A model generated the notes under the pieces. It was not told the origin of the DNA. It did no database searches and worked only from the letters and a program-made list of their open reading frames with translations. DNA of 64,000 nucleotides from an uncultured Lachnospiraceae bacterium (GTDB lineage Bacteria > Bacillota > Clostridia > Lachnospirales > Lachnospiraceae). How positions within the stretch are numbered: the stretch's first letter is position 1; every line of letters begins with the position of its first letter. Shown here piece by piece: positions 24,005 through 32,969 of this stretch. The DNA is taken from positions 1 through 64,000 of the forward strand of contig UQDA01000011.1 of NCBI GenBank assembly GCA_900539715.1. The letters run 5' to 3'. Both the position numbers and the translations under genes were made by a program.

Positions 24005-26437
24005 TTACTTTATGCGGCACTCCCCAGCGCGAAGCCCTTCGGCATCCGCACGGATGATAAGCTCCTCATCCATATGCTCCGTGATACACAGGGCAAGTCC
24101 GTTGAAAGTCGTCCGCCTGTCTGCCACATCCGGTTCATGGCACGCAGGGTCTCCGTTTCCAACGCCGCAGATATCTCCACCTTCCACATAGAATACAACC
24201 GGTATACAGCTATGCGGACATAAATTTCCGTCACAGTCAACAACCTTTACCGCAAACAGCTGATGCTGTGTTCCCTGATAGATGCAGCTGATTTCCAGAT
24301 GATCCGGCTCCTTTGCGGTTCGATGTGTTTCGCGTACAACCTCTTGTCCATTTCTATAACCGACTGCACAAAGTTCTCCCGGTTCATAACAAAGATCCCA
24401 CGAAGAAATTTTACCAGGCAGATGGACTTTTCTTCCCTGGCTGACTCCATTGACAAAAAGCTCAATCTCTTCACAGTTGGAATATGCCTCAAAATGGAGC
24501 GTTTCCCCTTCCTTCCCGGTCCATGTCCAGTGCGGAAGTACATGTACAAGCGGTTCTTTTGTCCAGATACTCTTCCAGTAATAAAATACGTCCTTTTCAA
24601 AGCCGCAAAAATCCATTGCACCATAGCTGCTTATCACAGCAGGCCAATTCCACGGGAACGTTTCTCCTCTGTAGTCAAAAGCTGTCCATACAAACATTCC
24701 TCCCAGCTCAGGCGTCTTGATCCGATTGTTTGCATAACAATTGGTCAGCTTCATTGCAGCGATCGCGCCTCCCATCGTTCCCGGATCGATACCGCTTTTC
24801 CGCATCAGCTTCGCATAATAGCTTTCTCCTTCATAGCAGTCACACCACCCGTTTTCCGGATCATCCTCATAAATTCCTCTGGTGGAAAGATAGCTGGCAT
24901 CTTCTGTCGCCATAACACAAACATTTTCATAGGAGTCAACAAGCTCTCTTGCCTCTCCGCTGTCATAGTTATATCCTGCCACATCTGCGATCAGCTGATA
25001 TTCCAGGTCTCCTCTGCCAAACTGGGTTGCTGTCGTAAAAGGTCTGTCCGGATCAAGCCCTTTTCCCAGTTCGATCATTCTCTTAAGAATTCGTTTCCCC
25101 TGAGGGATCAGCTCGCAAAATTCTTCATTTTCAAGACAGTACATATAAACGCAAGGATGATTTCTGGAGGATTTGATCATATCCACCAGACTGTCACAGC
25201 TTTCCTTGGACATGTCAAAATATCGTGTCTCATTTAAAACCAGAATTCCCATTTCATCACAAAGCTCCAACAATTTTCTTGAAGCGGTATGATGACTGGA
25301 ACGATACGCATTTCCTCCCATATCCTTGATACGCTGAAGGCGATATCGCAAAATATCCTCTGAAAGAGCAATCCCCACTCCCGCAAAATCCTGATGGACA
25401 CAAACGCCTTTCAGCTCAACAGGCTGTCCGTTCAAAATCAAACCATTCCGTGTATATACCGCACTCCTGATACCAAAGCGCTGTTTATAACAGTCCGTTT
25501 CTTTCTCTCCCTGCACGATCAGCTCTGCTGTATACAGCTCAGGATTTTCTGGTGACCATACGCGCAGATCGTTCAGTACAACTGTCATTTTTACTGTTGT
25601 ATCGCTCAGAGGTCTGATTTCTCCCACAGTCTTTGCCACTGCAACTTCATTGTGCTCCGGATCATAAATCACCGCCTTTACTTCTGCCTTCTCTACACGG
25701 TTTCTTTCATTTTGCAGTTCCACTTCAATATGAAGTTTTGCCTCTCCGGACTCTATGATCTGCGACCGTACAAAGCATCCGTCTTTTGCCACATGGATCC
25801 CGGGCAATACCTTCAGCCATACATCCCGGTAAATCCCCGCTCCTTCTCCCCACCAGCCTTCCGGCACTTCACACGTTGTCTTAACCAGAATAACGTTCAG
25901 TCCTTCATCACCATAGAGCACATGCTCTGTAATATCCAGTTCAAATGCTGAATAACCCGAAAAATGTTCCCCGATCCTGCTGCCATTTACCCAGACGATA
26001 CAGTCTCTCATGACTCCTTCAAACTGTATCACAATCCGTTTTCCTTCATCTTCCGCCGGAAGCCGGAATGTTTTCCGGTAGTATGCTTCTCCATTCGGCA
26101 GGCAATCACCGCCCAGATTATGCAGCCCCGTTCCGGAAGATGCCGCTCCCGGATTAAAATAATCCTGTCTGATTCTCCAGTCATGGGGCAACGATACCGG
26201 TTCCCAGGTATCTGTCAGCGTCTCTGCAAGGTTCATACAGGCATTCCCCGCTTTTTCTCCTGACTGTCCAAAAATTGCCCAGAATCGCTCCGGCAGCGGA
26301 TAAAATCTTCCCTCTTCATTAGTTGCGTTGGATGGTCCTCCACAAACTCCGCATTTACTCCGTCCTTCCGCAATTACCTGCTCCAGTTTTCCCGGGTGAA
26401 AATACCATCCATCATTAAAATTTCTTTTACGTTCCAT
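24005..26437 (-). CDS. Glycoside hydrolase family 2 (beta-galactosidase-like)
   Basis: Start 26437 (MERKRN) has AGGAGGG nine bases upstream; 14 upstream codons are open but unsupported. The ~810-aa enzyme has the GH2 sugar-binding jelly roll (residues ~15-205), an Ig-like domain (~220-325), a TIM barrel, and a C-terminal DUF4982-like region (EIELFVNGVSQGRKV). Counting from this start, Glu438 in the LENEE segment should be acid/base and Glu512 in the ATEDAS segment the nucleophile. No signal peptide, so it acts on imported sugar. It shares an operon with the MFS transporter and lies opposite an AraC regulator. Galactoside or uronide specificity cannot be settled. An N-terminal insertion with CGVCGG is unusual. 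Confidence 0.9.
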   Translation of the reverse strand: MERKRNFNDGWYFHPGKLEQVIAEGRSKCGVCGGPSNATNEEGRFYPLPERFWAIFGQSGEKAGNACMNLAETLTDTWEPVSLPHDWRIRQDYFNPGAASSGTGLHNLGGDCLPNGEAYYRKTFRLPAEDEGKRIVIQFEGVMRDCIVWVNGSRIGEHFSGYSAFELDITEHVLYGDEGLNVILVKTTCEVPEGWWGEGAGIYRDVWLKVLPGIHVAKDGCFVRSQIIESGEAKLHIEVELQNERNRVEKAEVKAVIYDPEHNEVAVAKTVGEIRPLSDTTVKMTVVLNDLRVWSPENPELYTAELIVQGEKETDCYKQRFGIRSAVYTRNGLILNGQPVELKGVCVHQDFAGVGIALSEDILRYRLQRIKDMGGNAYRSSHHTASRKLLELCDEMGILVLNETRYFDMSKESCDSLVDMIKSSRNHPCVYMYCLENEEFCELIPQGKRILKRMIELGKGLDPDRPFTTATQFGRGDLEYQLIADVAGYNYDSGEARELVDSYENVCVMATEDASYLSTRGIYEDDPENGWCDCYEGESYYAKLMRKSGIDPGTMGGAIAAMKLTNCYANNRIKTPELGGMFVWTAFDYRGETFPWNWPAVISSYGAMDFCGFEKDVFYYWKSIWTKEPLVHVLPHWTWTGKEGETLHFEAYSNCEEIELFVNGVSQGRKVHLPGKISSWDLCYEPGELCAVGYRNGQEVVRETHRTAKEPDHLEISCIYQGTQHQLFAVKVVDCDGNLCPHSCIPVVFYVEGGDICGVGNGDPACHEPDVADRRTTFNGLALCITEHMDEELIIRADAEGLRAGECRIK

Positions 26438-26463
26438 ATGTATCCCTCCTGATTTCTGGACAC

Positions 26464-26499
26464 ATGCCCCGGTTGTCATCTTCCATACAACCGGGGCAT
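26464..26499. other. Intercistronic hairpin between MFS and GH2 genes
   Basis: A 13-bp perfect stem, ATGCCCCGGTTGT (26464-26476) with its complement at 26487-26499, lies between the MFS stop and the GH2 start. There is no U-run in the direction of transcription, so it more likely affects mRNA processing or stability than ends transcription. Confidence 0.6.
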
Positions 26500-26512
26500 A
26501 CTTATCGATCCT

Positions 26513-27877
26513 TTATTCTGCTTCTTCTGAATCCAGCTCCATACCGGCCGTCTCTTTTGTTGTAAAGGCAAGGAAAAGCATTCCAATACCCATTGTGATC
26601 ACTGCCCCCCACAGACACAGGCTCTTTAAAGGAATCATCGTTACAAGCGTTGCATACACAGCGGTTGAAGCAAATGTAGCAACCAGAATGATCACTGCAT
26701 TTACTGAAACGATCGATGCCCTCAATCTTGTAGGCGCAATTTCACTCATCATCATGGTAATCGTATTATTGGATGTCCAGTAGCTTCCGATTGCACCACC
26801 CAGAAGGAGGCCGACTGCCACAGGATTCATGCCGTTTCCGGAACCGATAATAAAGCCAACCTGACATACCAGCGCAATAATACCAAACAGGATCACTGCA
26901 AACTTTCTGCCCATTTTGTCACTGATAAATCCGCTTATGAACAGAAGCAGCGCCCAGGAAATCGGGTAAAAGAACAGTGCATTTGTTACAGCTTCCGTTG
27001 TCATTCCGCCCATTGTCATAACCGATTCATAAAATCCTGTAAATGCCATCATACCGCACATGAACAGGCAGGTTGCGATCATCTGATTACGCATTTCTTT
27101 GCTCTTTATGATTGCTTTGAATCCGGCAATCATACCAGCCTTCTCTTTTTTAGAAGCGGCTGCAACATCAGGTGCATTCAGCTCTCTTTCCAGTGTTTCG
27201 ATTCTTCTTTCCATGAACACCTTGGATTCCCGGGAAGCAAACATTGCAATTACACCAAGGATAATACCTGCAATCGCAGGAACAAGATAAATCATTCTCC
27301 AGTTGGATGCATCTGAAGTAAGGAATGTTCCTCTCACAACTGCGATCAGCACGATTCCGACTGTTCCGATTGCTTTTGTTACAGAATAGAATACACCGCG
27401 CTTGTTATCCGGGGAAACTTCCATAATATACAGCACCTGGAAATCTGTTGCAGTAAAGAAACCAACCACTGCACGTCCCAGGAAATAAATCGTTGCATTC
27501 GGAGCCACTGCACAGATCAGCATGCCTGCGCCCATTCCCAGTGCACTGATGACAAAGAACGGCTTCCTTCCATATTTATCAGATAATGCCTTGAACACCG
27601 ATGCCATGAGGGATGCTACCAGTGTCAAAAGTGAAACAATTGACATCAGGGAAAGTCCTGTTGTATAATCTACCCCCATCTGATTGACAAACAAATCGTT
27701 GATGACAAATGACTGAATCGCCCCCGATGAGCTGCTGGCATATTCATCCAGCAGATGAACGAGTGCCACCATCACGATGAGTATCGCCATATACCCCTTA
27801 TACTCTGGCTTTTTCTGCTCTCTTTTCCATTTTTGGATCTCCGCTTCCTTTTTTTGTCTCTGGTCTTTTTTCGCCAT
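26513..27877 (-). CDS. MFS transporter, probable glycoside importer
   Basis: Start 27877 (MAKKDQ) follows AAAGGAGGGG; a longer frame lacks a site. The 454-aa protein has a lysine-rich cytoplasmic N-terminus and twelve membrane segments, with the MFS signature DKYGRKPFF between segments 2 and 3, its repeat SDKMGRKFAV in the second half, and FLGRAVVGFFTATDF. It belongs to the sugar/organic-acid porters. The GH2 gene is the next gene in the same direction, so it probably brings in the glycoside that the GH2 enzyme splits. Substrate identity is inference. Confidence 0.88.
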   Translation of the reverse strand: MAKKDQRQKKEAEIQKWKREQKKPEYKGYMAILIVMVALVHLLDEYASSSSGAIQSFVINDLFVNQMGVDYTTGLSLMSIVSLLTLVASLMASVFKALSDKYGRKPFFVISALGMGAGMLICAVAPNATIYFLGRAVVGFFTATDFQVLYIMEVSPDNKRGVFYSVTKAIGTVGIVLIAVVRGTFLTSDASNWRMIYLVPAIAGIILGVIAMFASRESKVFMERRIETLERELNAPDVAAASKKEKAGMIAGFKAIIKSKEMRNQMIATCLFMCGMMAFTGFYESVMTMGGMTTEAVTNALFFYPISWALLLFISGFISDKMGRKFAVILFGIIALVCQVGFIIGSGNGMNPVAVGLLLGGAIGSYWTSNNTITMMMSEIAPTRLRASIVSVNAVIILVATFASTAVYATLVTMIPLKSLCLWGAVITMGIGMLFLAFTTKETAGMELDSEEAE

Positions 27878-27924
27878 TATAAAACCCCTCCTTTGTTTAT
27901 CCTGTTGACAATGACCATATATGC

Positions 27925-27953
27925 ATGATACCTTCAATATATATTTTCTTCAA
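27925..27953 (-). promoter_or_regulatory. Promoter of the MFS-GH2 operon
   Basis: Minus-strand TTGAAG (27948-27953), 17-base spacer, TATCAT (27925-27930). The non-ideal -35 fits an activator-dependent promoter, and the AraC gene is divergent from here. Confidence 0.6.
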
Positions 27954-28021
27954 TGACACCAGCTGGACAGGAACTTTATTTGTGTATCATTTTTTACATA
28001 TTTATACCAGAGGAATATCAC

Positions 28022-29092
28022 ATGACCAATCTGATCTCATCCAGACAGAACTTTGACATCCGGAGAATTCTGGATCTTTATTCCGATATTTCTGACACTT
28101 CCAAACGGCCAGACTCCTTTGTCCGCTACGGAAAAATGCAGGCACCCGTCAGCATCAGCATCTATCGTGCGCGAGAAGGAAACGGCTCCTATCTGATTGC
28201 AGATCGTGACGGAGCAAGATCAACTACATGGAGCGCAGATACTTTAGCACAGCTGGATTCTGTCGCTCCGCTGGAAAAGAGATATCACAGTCACGACTAT
28301 TTTGAACTTTTATATGTTTTGGACGGAGAAGTGAATGAATGGATTGAAGAGCAGTGTATTTTGCTTCACCCCGGAGACTGTATCCTGTTGGATAAAAATA
28401 TCCGGCACGTAGAAGAATATTTCCAGAAAAACAAAACTTCAAGCTGCGCATTTATTTCGATGGACGATGAATGTGTCAAACTCCTTGCTTCCAGCGAACT
28501 TCCTTATGAAGCGCCTCAAAGCATTTTGCAGTTTCTCCTCTCCCATATGGAAAATGAAGAAACAACTCTGAAATCCTTCTGCCATTTTCGTCCGTCCAAA
28601 GCCTTCGTCTCTTCTGTTTCTCCTGCAGAAGAAGAGATGAATGCAATTCTTTCCGAGCTGACAGAACGCCGTCCCGGTTTCATTCTGATGATCCAGGCTC
28701 ACCTGAAACGCCTCCTCGGTATTCTGGAAGATCCCCTTCAATATGAACAGGTTTCTGCATTCAGCATGCAGGGACGCCGGGAAGAACTTCTGGCTCAGAT
28801 TGCTCTTTTAATGAAATCTTCTATGGGACTGATGACCAAAGAAGAACTTGCAAGGCGCATGAACTATAATGCCGCCTATCTTTGCCGCATCATTAAGGAA
28901 AGTCTGGGAAAAAGCTTTACACAGTATCGGCTTTTTGTACGCCTGAAGGCGGCAGAAACACTTCTTACAGACTCAGATCTGACGATTACTGAAATCTGTG
29001 AAAAACTGCAGTTTACAAATAGAACTTACTTTTATAAAGCTTTTGAGCAGACCTTCGGCGTTACACCAAATGAATTCCGTCTCCAACGGTAA
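28022..29092 (+). CDS. AraC-family regulator with cupin sensor domain
   Basis: Start 28022 (MTNLIS) follows AGAGGA; the longer frame has no site. The 356-aa protein has a cupin-like sensor region at ~85-165 (SHDYFELLYVLDGEVNEWIEE, LHPGDCILLDKNIRH) and two C-terminal helix-turn-helix units: TKEELARRMNYNAAYLCRIIKESLGKS, and ITEICEKLQFTNRTYFYKAFEQTFGVTPNEFR. It is divergent from the MFS-GH2 operon and most likely activates it when the sugar binds the cupin pocket. This link rests on position. Confidence 0.92.
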   Translation: MTNLISSRQNFDIRRILDLYSDISDTSKRPDSFVRYGKMQAPVSISIYRAREGNGSYLIADRDGARSTTWSADTLAQLDSVAPLEKRYHSHDYFELLYVLDGEVNEWIEEQCILLHPGDCILLDKNIRHVEEYFQKNKTSSCAFISMDDECVKLLASSELPYEAPQSILQFLLSHMENEETTLKSFCHFRPSKAFVSSVSPAEEEMNAILSELTERRPGFILMIQAHLKRLLGILEDPLQYEQVSAFSMQGRREELLAQIALLMKSSMGLMTKEELARRMNYNAAYLCRIIKESLGKSFTQYRLFVRLKAAETLLTDSDLTITEICEKLQFTNRTYFYKAFEQTFGVTPNEFRLQR

Positions 29093-29141
29093 AAAATCCG
29101 GCATCTCTGATTGTTATCCATCTCAGAAATGCCGGATTTTT
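29092..29141. terminator. Bidirectional terminator between AraC gene and ABC sugar operon
   Basis: AAAAATCCGGCAT (29092-29104) pairs with 29129-29141, with further inner pairing TCTGA/TCAGA. Flanking A and T runs allow function on both strands; the next leftward operon ends at 29199. Confidence 0.85.
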
Positions 29142-29198
29142 ATTCCGTTCTCATTGCTTTCCTGTTATATTTTTTGGACCGTGTAACTGAAAAACACC

Positions 29199-30845
29199 TT
29201 ACTCTGCTTTGATTCCCTGCGCTGCTGCTGCCTCATTTACCTCTGTAAGCATCTTGGAAAGTCCCTTGCTTTCATAGTTTGCCAGCAGATCGTCCACCAT
29301 CTTTTCGACAGGATCTGTTCCCATCATAATCTGAAGCAGATCATCGTTGGTGTTATAAACGAAGGAATCTTTCAGAGGAGTGGAAATAAACAGCACACTG
29401 TCATAATATTTCGGAAGCGTTCCGTTTTGTACCGCATCCTCATGACGTTCTTCATTGAGCTTACGATATTCTGCCGGAATCGTGGACGGGAAGGACATAT
29501 CCCATGTTTCCGGATTCCACATCGCCAGTGCGGAGATATTGGAATTCACGTTGCAGAACGTATATTTGTCAGAAAGATTCACGCCCTCTTTCATTACAAC
29601 GTTGCCGTCAACCAGATCATAATCTTCTCCTTCAAAGCCACAGAATACAAGGCGGCTTCCCTCTTCTGAATACAGATAGTCATACAATCTGCAGATTGCT
29701 TCCATTTTTTCATCATCTACATTAGAGGAAATATAGGATTCAGACCATGCTTCCGTATCAATAAAGTAATACTTATTTCCGTCTTTGGAGGGATAAAGCT
29801 TTGCAATGCGGTTGTCTTCCAGGAAACTTCCCTCTCCGTAAAGAGCATCATAATCACGGCCTATATTATCATATAATCTTGCCGGACCGGCCCATGCAAA
29901 TACCATTGCCGCACTCTGTCCCTGTAAATATTTTTCTTTGCTTGTTTCCAGTTTTGCCAGCGCAATATCCTTTTCAATCACGCCTTCCTCATACATATCG
30001 CGCCCAAACTGCATAGCGCTTACCATCGCGTCGCGATCTGCAAAGTAACTGGGTACAAACTGGCCATTTTCATCTGCAACCCATTTCTTATCAATAATAC
30101 CGGCATAAGGATATACGAAGCCGCCGATCAGTTCCGGCAGTGCCTGTGTCATACCGGAGACATTTTTACCCTCAGGATCCGCTTCTATAATCTTTTTGAT
30201 CATATCACAAAATTCCTCATAAGTTTCCGGCTCCTTGGTCACACCTGCCGCCTGTGCCAGATCCCAGCGATATACAATGTTTCTGTCCAATACGCTATAG
30301 CTGATATCTCCGTATGTGGTTCTGGGGATCATATAAAACTTGCCGTCTCTTTTGGCTGCCTGGGCCCGTTCCATCTGCATATGCTCTTCCAGACTCGGAT
30401 ATGCGCTCAGATCATCCGGCAGCGCCCGGATGACGCCCTGTTCAATCCAGTTGCTGTAAAAAGACTGCCCCACAAAATCGCCTACAAAAATATCCGGCAG
30501 CTGCCCGTTGGTTGCCCAAAGCTGTACTTTCTGAGAAGCATCATCCCAGGTGATATTCTGAGGAACCAGTTTTACACCTGTCTTTTCTTCCAGCTGTTTC
30601 AGGATCGGATCATCCGGGTTTGCAAGGCCATCCTCTGCGCCCCAGATTGCAACGCTTACCTCTACCGGTTCTGCAACAGCCTCGGCATTCTCCGGCTCTT
30701 TATCCGTACTGTTATCCGTTTGCTCTGCAGCTTTTGTTTCTTTCTGTTCCACAGCAGTTTCTTCTGCTCCGCCGCAGCCTGCCAGCATTCCGGCAGCCAT
30801 CGCCGTACTCAGTACCATTGCCAAAATCTGTTTTCTTTTTTTCAT
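29199..30845 (-). CDS. Extracellular solute-binding lipoprotein (CUT1-type)
   Basis: A lipoprotein signal peptide ends at LAGC (Cys24), after which an acidic linker leads into a family 1 solute-binding fold. At 548 aa it is of the long LplA/YtcQ type that travels with LplB/LplC permeases and YesMN regulators. It should capture an oligosaccharide at the outer membrane face and hand it to the two permeases encoded upstream. No ATPase gene is present, as usual for these systems, which share MsmK-like ATPases. GAGACGAGGG lies before the start. Ligand is unknown. Confidence 0.93.
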   Translation of the reverse strand: MKKRKQILAMVLSTAMAAGMLAGCGGAEETAVEQKETKAAEQTDNSTDKEPENAEAVAEPVEVSVAIWGAEDGLANPDDPILKQLEEKTGVKLVPQNITWDDASQKVQLWATNGQLPDIFVGDFVGQSFYSNWIEQGVIRALPDDLSAYPSLEEHMQMERAQAAKRDGKFYMIPRTTYGDISYSVLDRNIVYRWDLAQAAGVTKEPETYEEFCDMIKKIIEADPEGKNVSGMTQALPELIGGFVYPYAGIIDKKWVADENGQFVPSYFADRDAMVSAMQFGRDMYEEGVIEKDIALAKLETSKEKYLQGQSAAMVFAWAGPARLYDNIGRDYDALYGEGSFLEDNRIAKLYPSKDGNKYYFIDTEAWSESYISSNVDDEKMEAICRLYDYLYSEEGSRLVFCGFEGEDYDLVDGNVVMKEGVNLSDKYTFCNVNSNISALAMWNPETWDMSFPSTIPAEYRKLNEERHEDAVQNGTLPKYYDSVLFISTPLKDSFVYNTNDDLLQIMMGTDPVEKMVDDLLANYESKGLSKMLTEVNEAAAAQGIKAE

Positions 30846-30900
30846 ACCCTCGTCTCCTTTTCTTTTTTAACCTAAGGACAGTTCTGCCCATTGTTTTCCA

Positions 30901-31782
30901 TTATTCTTTTACTGAACCGATCATTACGCCCTTTACAAAATATTTCTGTAAAAACGGATACAGACATAAAATCGGTACCATTGTCACCACGATTGCAGCC
31001 ATCTGAACAGACTGTACAAATACTTTATCGCCTGACATCATATTCTGCGCCTGGCTTCCAAGCTGCGTATTAAAGCTTACCAGAATATCCCTCAAATAAA
31101 TCTGCAGAGGCTTGATATTTTTATCATTAATATAAAGGAAAGCCTCCCACCATCCATTCCATCTTTCTACGGCATAAAACAGTGCAAATGTTGCCATAAA
31201 CGGCTTGGAAATCGGCACAAAAATTTTCACCAGTATCGTCCATTCATTCGCGCCGTCTATTCTGGCAGCCTCCTCCAGACTGACCGGAAGACCTGCAAAA
31301 TAGTTTTTCATAATAATCAGATAATAGGTGCTGATCATTGTCGGCAAAATCATACACCATATCGTATTATCCAGCTTCAGATTGCAGACCACCAGATAAG
31401 TCGGTATCAGTCCGCCCGAAAACAGCATGGTAAACAAAATCGCACTCAGGAAAAAGTTTCTTCCCATCAGCCGTTTTCTGCTCAATACATATGCGCCAAC
31501 CACAGAAAGGATCATATTCAGGCTGGTTCCCACAATCGTCACAAACAACGTGGTTCCAAGAGATTTAAAAAAATATACATCCTTGATGATCGCTTTATAT
31601 CCGGTCAGATCGAATACATGAGGATATAAATAAGGCGAATACTTTGCGCTTGCCACCGTATTGGAAATCGACACGATCAAAACGTTATAAATCGGATATA
31701 ATGTAATCAGCGCTAATATTCCAAATATTATGTACAGACATATTTCAAAGGGCGTCAGTCTGCTTTTTTTCTTTGTTTTCAT
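30901..31782 (-). CDS. ABC sugar permease (LplC-like)
   Basis: This 293-aa permease has six membrane segments and the EAA loop EEAARIDGANEWTILVKIFVPISKP that contacts the ATPase. The end VKGVMIGSVKE is typical of the LplC/YtcP group. It lies 14 bases after the partner permease gene and 55 bases before the binding protein gene, in one operon. Confidence 0.95.
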   Translation of the reverse strand: MKTKKKSRLTPFEICLYIIFGILALITLYPIYNVLIVSISNTVASAKYSPYLYPHVFDLTGYKAIIKDVYFFKSLGTTLFVTIVGTSLNMILSVVGAYVLSRKRLMGRNFFLSAILFTMLFSGGLIPTYLVVCNLKLDNTIWCMILPTMISTYYLIIMKNYFAGLPVSLEEAARIDGANEWTILVKIFVPISKPFMATFALFYAVERWNGWWEAFLYINDKNIKPLQIYLRDILVSFNTQLGSQAQNMMSGDKVFVQSVQMAAIVVTMVPILCLYPFLQKYFVKGVMIGSVKE

Positions 31783-31796
31783 CTCTGATCCCTCCC

Positions 31797-32738
31797 CTAA
31801 AACAGCCCGTCTTCTCCAAGTTTGGTCGTAATCTTATTTGCCCCATATATCATAATAACTCCGATTACCGACTTCAATAATCCGATTGCTGTTGTATATC
31901 CAAAATTAGTTCCTACCATAAAGGACTGCCGGTAAACATAAGTATCAATAATGTCGGCTACCGGATATACCGGCGAAGAATACAGATTAAAAATCTGATC
32001 AAAGGATGCTCCGCTCATAATACCGCCAACCTGCAGGATCAGCATAATACATACTGTACTCCTGATTCCCGGCCATGTAATATGCAGCATTTTCTGAAAA
32101 CGGTTTGCTCCGTCAATTCCCGCCGCTTCATACAATTGCTGATCGATACTCGTCAATGCTGCCATGTAAATAATGGAATCCCATCCAAATTCTTTCCATA
32201 TATTTGAAATCCAGATAAACGGCCGGAATGATGTCAGAGACATCAGCGGGGCCACCTCCTCCATTCCCAGCCCCCCGAGCACCTGATTGATAATACCGTT
32301 TGATGCAAACATATTGATCAGGATTCCTGACAGAACAACCCAGGAAATAAAATGCGGGAATGTAAAAACGGTCTGGAAAAATTTTTTTGCCCTGGGATGC
32401 CGGATCTCATTCAGAAGAATGGCTACAATGATCGGAACCGGAAAATGAAACAGCAGTTTTCCAAAGCTGAAAATCAACGTATTTTTGAATGCCCTCCAGA
32501 ATTCTGCATCCCGAAACATCGTCTGGAAATGTTCCAGCCCTACCCATGGACTTCCCCACATTCCCACATCATACCGGTAACTTCTAAATGCCAGCGTAAT
32601 GCCCCCCATAGGCAGGTAACAAAATATGATATACCACAAAAGCACCGGAACCAGAAGCGCATACAACATCCAGTCATTTTTCAGACGCCTCTGAATTCTT
32701 TTTGGGGATATCTTCTCACGTGATCCCTTCTTTTTCAT
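31797..32738 (-). CDS. ABC sugar permease (LplB-like)
   Basis: This 313-aa permease has a cytoplasmic basic N-terminus and six membrane segments, with EAA loop YEAAGIDGANRFQKMLHITWPGI. Together with the LplC-like protein it forms the channel. It is the first gene of the leftward operon, and the YesM/YesN pair is transcribed divergently from the same intergenic region, which fits control of the operon by that pair. A GGAGCAGGTG site precedes the start. Confidence 0.95.
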   Translation of the reverse strand: MKKKGSREKISPKRIQRRLKNDWMLYALLVPVLLWYIIFCYLPMGGITLAFRSYRYDVGMWGSPWVGLEHFQTMFRDAEFWRAFKNTLIFSFGKLLFHFPVPIIVAILLNEIRHPRAKKFFQTVFTFPHFISWVVLSGILINMFASNGIINQVLGGLGMEEVAPLMSLTSFRPFIWISNIWKEFGWDSIIYMAALTSIDQQLYEAAGIDGANRFQKMLHITWPGIRSTVCIMLILQVGGIMSGASFDQIFNLYSSPVYPVADIIDTYVYRQSFMVGTNFGYTTAIGLLKSVIGVIMIYGANKITTKLGEDGLF

Positions 32739-32770
32739 ATTACACCTGCTCCCTTCTTGATGATGACATT

Positions 32771-32806
32771 ATTATATCTCCTGCCGCTGCTTTTCCCTAT
32801 GGAAAA
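32771..32806 (-). promoter_or_regulatory. Promoter and palindrome upstream of the ABC sugar operon
   Basis: Minus-strand TATAAT (32771-32776) is a good -10 but has no clear -35. Instead a palindrome TTTTCC-ctat-GGAAAA (32791-32806) sits near the -35 position, suggesting an activator site. Binding by the adjacent YesN-like regulator is inference. Confidence 0.4.
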
Positions 32807-32969
32807 ATACTATGGATTTTATGGACAAAAATAGATTCCCTTAATTCTTTTATGCAATTTCTTTATTTTATATGTCAAATATGGAATATTTTTAGATAAC
32901 ATTTTCATTTTTCCATATCCAAGCCCTGACAATTGTGATATACTCCATAATATCATCAAGGAGGCTGAT

